From an uncultured Verrucomicrobiota bacterium (GTDB taxonomy: Bacteria; Verrucomicrobiota; Verrucomicrobiia; Chthoniobacterales; JACTMZ01), in the NCBI GenBank assembly GCA_903953565.1, contig CAJBKE010000037.1, forward strand, positions 112,001 to 176,000: a stretch of DNA of 64,000 nucleotides. The letters are read 5' to 3'. This document shows, piece after piece, positions 28,601 to 33,695 of this stretch; the stretch's first letter is position 1; each line of letters opens with the position of its first letter. The translations under genes and the position numbers were made by a program. A model generated the notes under the pieces. It was not told the DNA's origin, searched no databases, and saw only the letters and a program-made list of their open reading frames with translations.

Positions 28601-29462
28601 CTTTGCCATCAATCCTTCCAAGGACACCAAGTGGAGTTCGTTTGTCGATGGCAACGGCGTCTTCGCCAATGCCTCGAGCACTGGTTCGACGCAGAACTAC
28701 CGCTCGCAGAGCGGCGGGGTGAGCACGGGCGCGGCCTATTCTTGGAACGATGCCTTCGCCACCGGCGTCTATGTCGGTTATCAAGGCCTGCAAGCCGAAT
28801 ACGACAACGGCCGCACGATCGACAACGCGGTGCGCTTCGGTGTCTTCGGCACCTACGACATCGACGACTTCTACTTCAACGCCCTGGTTGGCGGTGCTTA
28901 CCACGGCTACACGGTCAACCGCTACATCAACTTCGGCGGACTGAACCGCACGGCGACGGGACGTCCGGGTGCAGGTGAGTTCGATCTGGCCTTGGGCACG
29001 GGCTACGACTTTGACATCGGCAACTTCAGCTGGGGACCGTTCACCACGCTGCAATACACCTACTTGGCCATGCAGGGCTTCACCGAAGCGGGAGCCGACT
29101 CACTCAACCTCGACGTGAGCCCTTACGATTCCAGCAGCCTGCTCTACACCTTGGGTGCACAAGCGGCCTACAACTGGAAGGTGTCGGACAAGGTGGTCAT
29201 CACCCCGACGGCCTTTGCCGGATGGCAGCATGAGTTCCTGCAGAACGGCTACACGATCAACTCGACCTTCGCCACGGGAGGCCCGGCGGCTCCTTTTAAC
29301 TACAACACGTCATCACCCGCCCGCGACAACTTCTACGGCGGCGTGGGTGTGACCGTGGGCGTGGGTGAAAGCTGGCAAGCCACCTTCATCTACAGCGCCT
29401 CGGCCGCAAACCAAGACAACAGCAGCCAGAATCTGTATCTCGGGCTGGGCTACAAGTTCTAG
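19677..29462 (+). CDS. Giant autotransporter (type Va) with PATR repeats and C-terminal beta-barrel
   Basis: A 3261-residue outer-membrane protein. The N-terminus is a long signal-like segment (MRTIITQPAFKPLRLAFLCT...). The passenger, to about residue 2845, is Gly/Thr/Asn/Ser-rich. It holds about eleven PATR-type units (GAGTxTLxGxNTYSGxTxI pattern) and three long superrepeats (about residues 340-560, 1310-1650 and 2190-2405), each ending in a VYxGxGxW...NW...PGGxPGxDG...NDTAxF block; a related block opens the protein. A Pro-rich hinge (PPVPPVPPAPAYP) leads to a linker with QLMPSQYASLP and a roughly 290-residue autotransporter barrel ending in aromatic LGLGYKF. The passenger probably forms a long beta-helix, with an adhesive or surface-layer role inferred. 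ATG 19677 is preferred to TTG 19650. The frame is intact throughout. Confidence 0.92.
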   Translation: MRTIITQPAFKPLRLAFLCTLLAAADQKLTASIGTTPTESYWNGPDEGIGAWETPANWLPTALPTTTAYLNNGGTISLTSAQSLDSFIIGSVPPFDGTLRLYSGGNLTARQIVIGTKDTGGNLTFIGGTVTAPRIVFGGGSSTLQFQQAEALTLNSVISGPSARNNGVYQQGPGTTTFTANNTYTGITAVYNGRFQVNGAHTGGKAYWVAYTGVLGGIGTISAGVTVASGAAGGTVAPGLAGSIGELSIGSLTLKPSGAVEIAVTNNATSLLRVTGAANLNGKLTFTSLAPPTGALYPLLTAGTTLSGIFTSINNLPDGYEVFYGDNNTVFLKRSAAPPFSAAALLSSGESLITGGSLPFDVAVVNSGSASLSFTATNGTSTTGSVGSTTVNGGDSTNAAGLSFNGATVGANQSGTFSVTSGGTTNNLTVSGISVYAHAAGSVVGGTNLGFAPVHVGYTSGGASTNSIAVSNAATNGAASLRANLGVTNNNTNFVSIVRDVAPGSTGLVTGTLAPGLAVGQSNIAVQLQFYDDSTLSGATNNLGTTNINLSYYVYSGQGVWTAGSGGNWTNISNWQVPGGVPGADGVLSTNDTAFFGTGGKGPVALNDNAQLRSITFDSSSAYVVSGSGQITLAAAGGTNAAINTLAGNHTISNRIVAGSELGISNAGGSTLALAGNISGAGALNKTGSGGVTLSGNNSHTGGTLLNGGTMIFTSGSSFGTGTLTIGAAGTVLSNASANVVLPNNVVFSNFSGMFDLRLPNNSSLVLNGTISGGGPNVLWRFTGGESGQNTGALTLNGTNTFAGTLEVFRGPLILGNSQAAGTSLIVLDSNLNPNGSLQFSSSFAISNNIQTKGASEPIGVAAGRSNGLAGVVSGTGGINKVGAGTLYLLANNTYSGSTLISAGALSVGNGGTAGTLGAGRVTNNSSLFLNRSDSFTVSNSISGTGILTKLGAGTVTLLGTNTYSGDTRNYAGAIVLGNNNALGSGELVFGDGTGYATNNQGGTIMSSDATSRTINNPTALANSSTFGAAGTGDLLFTGNMIAGALSKTFTINNTNTEFRGVISGSGARIKAGPGTMIWSGENTQSGLVTISSGTLQIGNGTGTGRIGTGNVVNNATLVFNGNNPAPVDNNISGTGALIRRGAGTTTLSGFNTYAGTTTVEAGALFINGDHTNGGAYTVNSGGTLGGLGRTTSAVAVQSGGNITPGAGSTEELIVGGLTLDGRLNIFVDGGSSSLLSVLGSAALGGGSSVSFSTGSSPLTESIYTFLTTTGGLTGTFSTNISVPTGYGVFYDYDDGIAFLKNTEVTNVVAAVFYGENAVIGNGSTNFGVFVYNGSSTTPITNFTATAGTLTAGGPLSTNNVATNSGVELAGLSFTNPGTTFGTNPGNFQTVLNGATNTVDYEVVVYDHARGSLGTNRVSLGAAIVGFSNALTGSLQVNASNTANGFNAPLGADVTNAPANLTVAAAREIEGGSSGNLLMSLATNQTAGVFSNNVTVTFFDDSLLSGATTLAASTNTATFVVTADIYNHASNQISGTTLGLRPVHQGAGGQIFSTNSIAVTNADGFRVALGSANTITNEGLSVGTVQDLAEGTSMEVDAILDLDAAGALVGRFTNNVEVRFFDDSTLDGASTNVGTATIEVVGYVYTGKGVWLGNGTDWAAITNWQEPGGTPGLDGALSVNDTATFDTNGTSFNVDLAEDASLRAITFSNAANAYTIGGDGLISLTAASDGPATLANFDGTHTISNNIRMGSTLEVTDATNTQLTLAGVLSGFEGFTKSGDGTLTLANANTYSGTTAVTGGTLQAATNGAFSSQSGVFLNGGTIDIGSTTQAVPWLTIASGTHTQTNGSLTITDLYADSLQIASEAGGTVVYNLQGGTLATDQQANLQVGWFGDGTLNQSGGLVDITGYFVLGRWGGATGTYNLTNGIANQSADSRFTIIGEDGIGELNVGGSGVFNAVNTIQLGWGSGSGTLRITDGGQVNAPGINLGRQDVNRLIFDVTTLTNFEVPVSGAGSVVKAGTGTVVFDQNNSYGGTTTISNGTLEVNGIHSSAGAYTVMSNAVVRGTGEIEGFVTVQNGGTINPGVGGNNEEFKIGGLEIQAGGILNVVLGGATTSQLQVAGGVTLDAASVVNFSTNAPLTASLYPFLKYGGAISGTFGTTDNVPPGYEVIYDSDDKLVALLFSATNYAVSPVFNGENAVITGGTLPFDVFVYNNTATNVAVTATGGTSTTGSSATNIPSEASDSLAGLAWTSTTVGTNQTGNFEAVFTPPTGSVQTNTVNVTVSVYDHASNMTTGNNLAFAPVHARNTNPVATTNSITVSNSVLGGPRVALGMTNINTNSAVVIDDVAGLVQGDSIEINGSLDPASMAVGQFTNTVQLVSFDDSDLNGAITLGTNTITVTGYVYSGQGEWTSTGVGNWADFNDWEVPGGTPGLDGEFSVNDTALFGGAGSGIVNNNGSVQMLSMTFSNDTASYFITGSGTIQLTSSGTNPAAINNLAGAHIIDNKLELGSDVVLSNAADTLLTLNKPVDGAFGLIKEGEGTTTLSATNTYTGGTTVNGGLLNIEGGRRSMANVSNNVLTVNAGIVSLNTSDVFGQHYEAINAPVVINEGGTLQNGGPVYNPLGPVYLNGGSIVATDVEPGGGYSFSFKGDVIVDGTAPSTIDGPGLALGGGDIDSTRFEVADGSTLDITGDLIDGPSANYAVSQPSRLVKEGAGAVVMSGANTYRGGTYINAGTIVAASPTALGSGPVELLAGTLELRSPLQIASLVWDGGGGATQIAIANPGTNFLTVDTPISILNGVNNFNLAGSSPTAPVKLLAAPNLEANDISLFGFEGVDPSAYALSYINGDLWLVPLDPPVPPVPPAPAYPNFTQFALTPNQNQVAQAMNQWVASGATGDRATVLNAMTNSGNYPAAFEQLMPSQYASLPTMAFNVVNALNSSMFQRLWVVRVNGRGFSSSGIEMNPMQAEMGGTDDMGVFAINPSKDTKWSSFVDGNGVFANASSTGSTQNYRSQSGGVSTGAAYSWNDAFATGVYVGYQGLQAEYDNGRTIDNAVRFGVFGTYDIDDFYFNALVGGAYHGYTVNRYINFGGLNRTATGRPGAGEFDLALGTGYDFDIGNFSWGPFTTLQYTYLAMQGFTEAGADSLNLDVSPYDSSSLLYTLGAQAAYNWKVSDKVVITPTAFAGWQHEFLQNGYTINSTFATGGPAAPFNYNTSSPARDNFYGGVGVTVGVGESWQATFIYSASAANQDNSSQNLYLGLGYKF

Positions 29463-29531
29463 TAGACGTCAAAGACAGGCCACAGCCGAGCGTAGCGAGA
29501 CAGCCGAGGCCGCAAGGCCGTAGGCAAATTA

Positions 29532-29580
29532 ACGCGGATAAACACGGATTGATTTTTAGCCGGCTGACGCCGGCTAAAAA
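29532..29580. terminator. Bidirectional terminator-like hairpin after the autotransporter gene (family E copy E1)
   Basis: It is preceded by GCGGATAAACACGGATTGA. The hairpin TTTTTAGCCGGC-TGAC-GCCGGCTAAAAA (29553-29580) has a perfect 12-bp stem with A/T ends, so it could work on both strands. The same TGAC loop with a different stem recurs at 32412-32439. Confidence 0.7.
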
Positions 29581-29676
29581 TACACGCTCCCGACGGAGGG
29601 AGTGCGGCCGCTGACCAACGAGCAATGGTGATCGTTGTTTGCATATGAGAGCAATATGATGTATTGCTAGTGGCAG

Positions 29677-29928
29677 ATGACGGAACTCCACTTCGAATGG
29701 GATCCGCGTAAGGCTGCGGCCAATGCCACCAAGCACGGGGTGACGTTCGAGGAGGCGAAAACCGTGTTCTATGACGAAAAAGCTCTGGCCGATTTGACTC
29801 CCTCGCGCCGCTCGTGTCGCCCTTCGGGTGGCCTACGGCCATCTACCCCGAGCGCCCATGCGCTCCGGTGTTCCGCCCGAAGAGCAGGCACAAAAGAACA
29901 GAAACCATACAAGGAGAACAAATCATGA
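29677..29928 (+). pseudogene. brnT: BrnT-type toxin gene with replaced central segment
   Basis: The 83-residue frame begins like BrnT ribonuclease toxins (HFEWDPRKAAANATKHGVTF, then EEAKTVFYDEKAL) and ends like them (SARRAGTKEQKPYKEN). The central roughly 35 residues, where BrnT has DP-x-HS and the hydrophobic RLLVVVH-type strands, are replaced by a Pro/Ser/Arg-rich string (TPSRRSCRPSGGLRPSTPSA) with no resemblance to the family. The frame is kept and the stop overlaps the brnA ATG (ATGA), as in intact pairs. The catalytic core is therefore lost. The replacement looks like a small insertion with deletion rather than a point frameshift. Confidence 0.65.
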
Positions 29929-30137
29929 GAAAATCCTACGACTTCAGCCGCGCACGTAAGAATCCCTACGCCAAGCGCTTGAAAAAAGCCGTCACCATCC
30001 GGCTTCAGTCGGACATCATCGACTACTTCAAGGCTATGTCCTTGGAGACCGGCATTCCCTACCAAAACCTCATCAACCTTTACCTGTTGGACTGCGCCAG
30101 CGAAGGGCGCAAGCTCGCCTTGGCCTGGCGAAAATAG
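29925..30137 (+). CDS. brnA: BrnA-type antitoxin
   Basis: A 70-residue protein with the BrnA form: N-terminal MRKSYDFSRARKNPYAKRLK, then a ribbon-helix-helix segment (KAVTIRLQSDIIDYFKAMSLETGIPYQNLINLYLLDCA). BrnA normally neutralises BrnT and represses the operon as a DNA-binding dimer. Here it appears intact although its toxin partner is damaged, so it may be a retained regulator or an anti-addiction remnant. The start codon overlaps the last codons of the brnT remnant. A purine-rich AAGGAGAA (29911-29918) ahead of the ATG is a good Shine-Dalgarno. Confidence 0.85.
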   Translation: MRKSYDFSRARKNPYAKRLKKAVTIRLQSDIIDYFKAMSLETGIPYQNLINLYLLDCASEGRKLALAWRK

Positions 30138-30358
30138 CTTGGCCCTTCTAATCAGGGAAGAGTGGCCCGAGGAAGAAAGGATCAAAAAGATGGGCCTCCG
30201 ATTAAAGAAGATTGCGGAGGATGTTTTTGCGCCAGCCCCCGGCGCGAAATGCTTTCGGTGCTGTGGCTGCGTCCAGCGACTACTGAGCACGGTCCGTGCA
30301 GCGCAGGACGCGCTCTTTTTTCCTCTCCTCGGTGAAGCTCGAGGTTTTGAGCCCTTGC

Positions 30359-30379
30359 TATACGAAGACCGTTCGTATA
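30359..30379. promoter_or_regulatory. Operator-like inverted repeat with -10 box ahead of the 30390 gene
   Basis: TATACGAA-GACCG-TTCGTATA is a perfect 8-bp inverted repeat. Its right arm overlaps a TATAAA -10-like box at 30376-30381. The -10 lies so close to ATG 30390 that the transcript would have almost no leader. The candidate -35 (TTGCTA, 30355-30360) is only 15 bp from the -10. Confidence 0.5.
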
Positions 30380-30389
30380 AACTGGTCTG

Positions 30390-30749
30390 ATGCGGAGGAA
30401 ATCATCTTCTGTCCGAAGCGGACGCCGGGGAGGCAAAGCTCGCACAGCCGCAAAGGCCTTGGCCGCGCGTCAGAACATCCTCCTGCGGTGGCACCCGCCC
30501 GGGCGCGACGGCGTCATACCTCCCGCCGCCTTGATTGACGGCGCATGGTATATCGGGGATGGGCGCTCCGCGCCCATTGCTTACTGGGATGGCGTAAGCG
30601 AAACCTTCCATACCCTGGCGACGAACTCTTGGTCTGACCCGATCCGCTACCCGGAAGTCACCAAACGCACCGTGCGACTGAAACAAGAGCGCCATGTTGG
30701 CGCCGGCGGGACATTTGCGCCGCGGCGCATTCTTTCTTCGGCCGCCTGA
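30390..30749 (+). CDS. Small protein of unknown function upstream of a nucleotidyltransferase-like gene
   Basis: A 119-residue basic protein I cannot assign. The N-terminus (RRGGKARTAAKALAARQNIL) recalls the GGKAR...AAARW motif of small DNA-binding-like proteins found next to toxin genes. The middle (WYIGDGRSAPIAYWDGVSET, then FHTLATNSWSDPIRYPEV) looks like a folded domain with aromatic residues. It ends 6 bp before the GTG of the next gene, so the two form a pair. An antitoxin-like role for a two-gene module is a guess from this arrangement and from the operator-like palindrome upstream. There is no Shine-Dalgarno ahead of the ATG. Confidence 0.5.
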   Translation: MRRKSSSVRSGRRGGKARTAAKALAARQNILLRWHPPGRDGVIPPAALIDGAWYIGDGRSAPIAYWDGVSETFHTLATNSWSDPIRYPEVTKRTVRLKQERHVGAGGTFAPRRILSSAA

Positions 30750-30755
30750 ATTGAC

Positions 30756-31358
30756 GTGAAAGATCTCGGCGACCGCGAAGAAGTCGAGAAAGCCCTGGCC
30801 GAGTTGGGGCGGCAAATGGTCCTGCGCGATGCGGATCCGGTGACAATTCTATGTTGCGGTGCCTCCGTGCTGTGCTTTCTCGGTCTGATCTCGCGTCGCA
30901 CGCTTGATGTTGACGCGATCGCCATGATCGATGCGAAGGGCGACGCTATCGAGATGGAAGAGTTTGCGCCGGAAATGACCGCCGCCATCCGTGCCGCCGG
31001 ACTTTCTTTGGGCCTGATCCCCGACTGGTTCAATATCTCGGCATCGGCCGTCTTGTCGCGCGGGCTTCCGCCCGGCGCGATGGAGCGGTCCGCCGCGCAG
31101 AGCAGAGAGTTTGGGCCCTGCCTGACCGTGCTCTTTATGGATCGAATCGATCTTGTCGCGCTCAAAATGTATGCAGCACTTGATCCGCGCGAAGGGCGGC
31201 GTCACGCGGCGGACTTGGTGGAGATCGATCCTACCCGTGACGAATTGAGGCATGGCGCGAAGTGGATGGAGGCTTGGCCGTCCAGTCCGGCCTTCAAACA
31301 GGCGCTGCTACGATTGCTCGAAGGATTCGATGCTGCTGACATTCTTGCGGGGGATTAG
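30756..31358 (+). CDS. Nucleotidyltransferase-like protein (DUF6036/AbiEii-like)
   Basis: A 200-residue protein that resembles DUF6036-type members of the nucleotidyltransferase superfamily. The region ILCCGASVLCFLGLISRRTLDVDAIAMID corresponds to the GG/GS-x-D-x-D segment, with GAS in place of GGS and the acidic DVD triad preserved. Later MDRIDLVALKMYAALDPREGRRHAADLVEI fits the helix with K and the H/D-rich loop seen in this group. These proteins often accompany a small partner as toxin-antitoxin or accessory modules. The start is GTG 30756. A hairpin with a short T-run 73 bp after the stop (31431-31448) may end the unit. Confidence 0.72.
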   Translation: MKDLGDREEVEKALAELGRQMVLRDADPVTILCCGASVLCFLGLISRRTLDVDAIAMIDAKGDAIEMEEFAPEMTAAIRAAGLSLGLIPDWFNISASAVLSRGLPPGAMERSAAQSREFGPCLTVLFMDRIDLVALKMYAALDPREGRRHAADLVEIDPTRDELRHGAKWMEAWPSSPAFKQALLRLLEGFDAADILAGD

Positions 31359-31430
31359 CGGCGTCGGGTGAGGAGAGTCGAGCAGTGCTCTGGTCCTTGC
31401 TTTTTATCTTCTTCTATTTACCTGCAGCCT

Positions 31431-31448
31431 AACGGCCTCGGCCGTTTT
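31431..31448 (+). terminator. Candidate terminator after the nucleotidyltransferase-like gene
   Basis: AACGGC-CTCG-GCCGTT followed by TT: a short 6-bp stem with a 4-base loop and a modest T-run. Confidence 0.5.
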
Positions 31449-31492
31449 CCTCCCGACTAACTCGAAGCGTTATGGCTTTTCGCCAAAGCAAG

Positions 31493-31559
31493 GGTGGATC
31501 GCGCCGTCCCGGCGCGATTTTTTAGAGGGGTTATCGCGATGGGGACATCGCGATCCACC
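31493..31559 (+). repeat. Family A palindromic repeat, copy A5 (short form)
   Basis: 67 bp; both arms and both hairpins are intact (TCGCGCCG-tcc-CGGCGCGA and ATCGCGAT-gggg-acATCGCGAT). It is followed 6 bp later by family D copy D2. Confidence 0.9.
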
Positions 31560-31565
31560 ACCTAA

Positions 31566-31626
31566 CAGTTACTCCCGGCACACACCCGCCAATGCGCGGG
31601 TTCAGGGACTAAGGGCCATCTCTCCG
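31566..31626 (+). repeat. Family D repeat, copy D2
   Basis: About 60 bp with CCCGGCACACACCCGCCAAT and CGGGTTCAGGGACT, differing from D1 at only a few positions. It ends in GGGCCATCTC, the same string that occurs inside long-form family A elements. Confidence 0.7.
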
Positions 31627-31691
31627 AACACCGGTTCGCTACGCTCGGCTGTCGCTTCTCGGCGGTCGTGCTGCTAAAGTTGCGCCGTTTC

Positions 31692-32342
31692 ATGAAACGG
31701 ATTCCGCGGGCGATTTCGATTGCGATTGTTTTGATCGTGTTGACGCTGTGCGCCACTTGGCTGATGCGATCGTGTGCGCGGATGCCGGGGGAAGCGGCAC
31801 AGGCGGCAGCCGAACCGGCGGTGGAGCTGGCCAAGCGGATTGTCGACGGCATTTCGCAGCGGCTGCAGTTTCGTCCGGAAGTGCGGGTTGATCAGGTGAC
31901 GGTATTGCAGGGGGAAACGCCTGTCTTGGAGTTGGCCACTGTGCGGCGGGAATTCAACCACGAATATGAATGGGAACACCAATGGCTCGGGAGCACTAAG
32001 CGTTTGCATTTGCGCGGGACGTTCGCGGCCAAGGCGGGATTCGATCTCGGCGAAAACTTTTACCTCGAGGTCGACTCGGACGATTTGAGCGTGGACTTCG
32101 GATTTCCCGATCCGCGCGTGCTCGGCGTGGAGATGATTGCCTACCGCACGGAGGAAGAGGAGGGCTATTGGAATAAGTTGAGCGCGGAGGAGCGCGAGCA
32201 GGCGGTCAATGCGCTCCTCGCCTCGGCACGCGAGGCCGCCGCAAAGGACGCGGGCCTGACCGCGGAGGCTCGGCGCATGCTCGACGCACAGATTGCTGCT
32301 GCGGTAACGGAAAGTGGGGTTCAGTGGCATCCGAAGGATTAG
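31692..32342 (+). CDS. Membrane-anchored protein resembling DUF4230
   Basis: A 216-residue protein with one N-terminal transmembrane segment (AISIAIVLIVLTLCATWLM) and a roughly 180-residue periplasmic domain. The latter has a helix (AVELAKRIVDGISQRLQFRPEVRVDQ) followed by beta-rich sequence ending in a long helix (EEREQAVNALLASAREAAAKDAGL). The architecture, and the TVLQGETPVLELATVRREF segment, recall DUF4230 proteins; this is a tentative match. Function is unknown. ATG 31692 gives a basic cap to the helix; GTG 31668 is also in frame. The region upstream is repeats A5 and D2. A family E hairpin follows downstream. Confidence 0.65.
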   Translation: MKRIPRAISIAIVLIVLTLCATWLMRSCARMPGEAAQAAAEPAVELAKRIVDGISQRLQFRPEVRVDQVTVLQGETPVLELATVRREFNHEYEWEHQWLGSTKRLHLRGTFAAKAGFDLGENFYLEVDSDDLSVDFGFPDPRVLGVEMIAYRTEEEEGYWNKLSAEEREQAVNALLASAREAAAKDAGLTAEARRMLDAQIAAAVTESGVQWHPKD

Positions 32343-32391
32343 GGCTGATACCTGAAGTTTGAGACTTGAGCCACCGATAGGGAAATACAGG

Positions 32392-32439
32392 CCACGGATA
32401 GAAGCGGATGATTTTGCGCCGAGTGACCTCGGCACAAAA
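32392..32439. terminator. Bidirectional terminator-like hairpin (family E copy E2)
   Basis: CCACGGATAGAAGCGGATGA leads into TTTTGCGCCGAG-TGAC-CTCGGCACAAAA (32412-32439), with one C/A mismatch in the stem. It sits between two convergent genes. The TGAC loop, the GCC/GGC core and the T/A ends match copy E1, while several stem pairs differ in a compensatory way. Confidence 0.68.
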
Positions 32440-32468
32440 AAGCGTTCCTGGAAAAAAGAAAGAACTGC

Positions 32469-32888
32469 TCAGCCCACTTTGCGGACGGTGGCGAGGAAAG
32501 CGCGCGGGGTAAGGGCGCGCACGGGTGATTTGCGGTAGTCGCGGGTGTTGCGCGTGACGATACATTCGACATGCGCGGCCATGGCGGCGCTGGTCTGCAA
32601 GGCATCTTCGAAATCTGGCATGCCGAGATGACGCGCGCGGCGCGCCTCATTGGAGGCGACGGGGCAAACCTGGAACACGCCGAGGATTTCGTCGAGCGCG
32701 GCGAGGGCGGTGCCGCGACCGGCCGCCTTCAGTCCGACGTAGTAGAGATTGGCCAAAGTGTGCCAAGCGATCCATCCCTCGCCGGGATTGTCGTCGAACC
32801 AGTCCAAGACTCGCTGGCCTTCGTCGGCCAAGCCTTCGCGGGAAAGGAGGGTGTCGAGGAAGATGTTGGTGTCGACCAAGGCGCGCAT
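32469..32888 (-). CDS. vapC: VapC-type PIN-domain ribonuclease toxin
   Basis: A 139-residue PIN domain. Acidic residues expected to bind metal are in MRALVDTNIFLD (Asp6), in the central EILG (Glu), and in MPDFEDALQ and IVTRNTRDYRKS near the C-terminus. The protein is expected to cleave RNA and to be held inactive by the small protein encoded upstream. Start and stop codons of the two genes overlap by one base (TGATG), typical of vapBC pairs. The wording MRALVDTNIFLDTLLSRE is usual for PIN toxins paired with DUF6364-type antitoxins. No inactivating change is visible. Confidence 0.88.
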   Translation of the reverse strand: MRALVDTNIFLDTLLSREGLADEGQRVLDWFDDNPGEGWIAWHTLANLYYVGLKAAGRGTALAALDEILGVFQVCPVASNEARRARHLGMPDFEDALQTSAAMAAHVECIVTRNTRDYRKSPVRALTPRAFLATVRKVG

Positions 32889-33115
32889 CAGGTGTGCTTG
32901 CCGAGCAGGAATTCGAGTCGAGCGTCACCTTCGGAAGTTGTGCCCGCCCAACGGGCGCGCAACCGCTGGCCTAAACGCTGTTTTTTCGGCGTGGCGGCCG
33001 CCCGGGCGCTCCATTCCTCCAGCAAAGCGGAGACCGAGGTGTGCCGCCGCGTGGCCAACGACTTCAGTCGATGGACAGCGTCCGCCTCCACGGTGAGGGT
33101 CAGCTTTTGCTTCAT
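32888..33115 (-). CDS. Antitoxin of the PIN-domain toxin (DUF6364-like)
   Basis: A 75-residue protein beginning MKQKLTLTVEADAVHRLKSL, the ribbon-helix-helix pattern of DUF6364-type antitoxins. The C-terminal half (about 40-75, KKQRLGQRLRARWAGTTSEG) would wrap the toxin. ATG 33115 is chosen because the frame upstream reads through a promoter: -35 TTGGCA, 17 bp, -10 TACAAT, with the -10 ending 7 bases before the ATG. This predicts a leaderless message; there is no Shine-Dalgarno. An inverted repeat (ACACGT...ACGTGT) flanks the -10, consistent with autorepression. Confidence 0.8.
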   Translation of the reverse strand: MKQKLTLTVEADAVHRLKSLATRRHTSVSALLEEWSARAAATPKKQRLGQRLRARWAGTTSEGDARLEFLLGKHT

Positions 33116-33116
33116 G

Positions 33117-33151
33117 ACACGTATTGTATAATAACAGCACGTGTTTGCCAA
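33117..33151 (-). promoter_or_regulatory. Promoter and operator of the antitoxin-toxin pair
   Basis: On the minus strand: -35 TTGGCA (33146-33151), 17-bp spacer, -10 TACAAT (33123-33128). Arms ACACGT (33139-33144 on the minus strand) and ACGTGT (33117-33122) lie on either side of the -10. The expected transcription start is at or one base before the A of ATG 33115. Confidence 0.65.
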
Positions 33152-33189
33152 GCCGGCAATCGTCCGCCGTTGGCCGGCAATGCGCAGAC

Positions 33190-33205
33190 TACCCTGCGAA
33201 GGGTA
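33190..33205. promoter_or_regulatory. ATACCCT-type palindrome, copy 1, upstream of the lipoprotein gene
   Basis: TACCCT-GCGA-AGGGTA, an inverted repeat whose right arm runs into a TTGGCG -35-like box (33206-33211). The palindrome is 50 bp before ATG 33256. It is the least symmetric of three copies of the motif. The -10 (TAGGTA at 33229-33234) is weak. Confidence 0.55.
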
Positions 33206-33255
33206 TTGGCGCAGGTGGAGAGGTTTGGTAGGTAAAGGGGCTTCAACCCACACTT

Positions 33256-33594
33256 ATGAAAAAACTGATCCCCATGATTGTTCTCCCGCTGCTGTGCGCG
33301 GGATGTCTCACGGCCGATGACATGATGGCGCTGTCCAACGCGGGCGGTGTTCCGATGCGTCCGCAACCCGGCATGAACCCGACCTATGGCAACCAGAATT
33401 TCAACCAAGCGGTCTATGCCGACGGCTACCGTCGCGGTTATCGTGCGGGATTCAATGATTCGGCCAACGGCATGCCTTACCGCGCCGCGGTCAACTACAA
33501 CGCGAATCCGGTCCTGGCCAGTGGCTTCACCAAGGGCTACCAGGAGGGATTTTACGAAGGCCGCCGCGGGATGCCTTTCGGTTGCAGTCTGTAA
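33256..33594 (+). CDS. Small predicted lipoprotein
   Basis: A 112-residue protein with a lipoprotein signal (MKKLIPMIVLPLLCAGC, lipidated Cys at 17). The mature part is rich in Asn, Tyr, Gly and Met (GGVPMRPQPGMNPTYGNQNF). It has two related segments with a YxxGYxxGFxxxxxGMP pattern (ADGYRRGYRAGFNDSANGMP and TKGYQEGFYEGRRGMP), suggesting a short internal repeat. I do not recognise the family. It probably faces the periplasm or cell surface. It stands alone, with its own promoter region (an ATACCCT-type palindrome) and a strong terminator 25 bp downstream. Confidence 0.78.
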   Translation: MKKLIPMIVLPLLCAGCLTADDMMALSNAGGVPMRPQPGMNPTYGNQNFNQAVYADGYRRGYRAGFNDSANGMPYRAAVNYNANPVLASGFTKGYQEGFYEGRRGMPFGCSL

Positions 33595-33618
33595 GAGCGG
33601 AGAAAATTCCAAATAGCG

Positions 33619-33648
33619 AAGGGCACGCGCGAGCGTGCCCTTTGTTTT
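33619..33648 (+). terminator. Intrinsic terminator after the lipoprotein gene
   Basis: AAGGGCACGC-GCGA-GCGTGCCCTT, a perfect 10-bp stem with a 4-base loop, followed by TGTTTT. This is the clearest classical terminator in the window. Confidence 0.85.
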
Positions 33649-33660
33649 GGTAAGCTTTGG

Positions 33661-33685
33661 CGCGTCGGGGACGCCGCGCCCTACC
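33661..33685. repeat. Family B repeat fragment, copy B2
   Basis: CGCGTCGGGGACGCCGCG followed by CCCTACC, matching one end of B1. It is 10 bp from family A copy A6, the same order as B1-A2. Confidence 0.5.
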
Positions 33686-33695
33686 TTGGCGCAGT

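Noticed and set aside
19677..29462. CRISPR-like or tandem DNA repeats inside the autotransporter gene
   Set aside because: The repetition is at protein level with diverged DNA, irregular spacing and one uninterrupted frame; there is no direct-repeat/spacer pattern here or elsewhere in the window.
30359..30379. loxP-like arms TATACGAA/TTCGTATA
   Set aside because: loxP has the arms in the opposite order around an 8-bp spacer; here the order is reversed with a 5-bp spacer and no recombinase is nearby. It is better read as an operator-like palindrome.
30139..30390. An 83-codon open frame between brnA and the 30390 gene
   Set aside because: It has no plausible start region or conserved pattern, its end overlaps the palindrome and promoter, and its composition changes mid-way. 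I left the 250-bp stretch unannotated apart from the operator.
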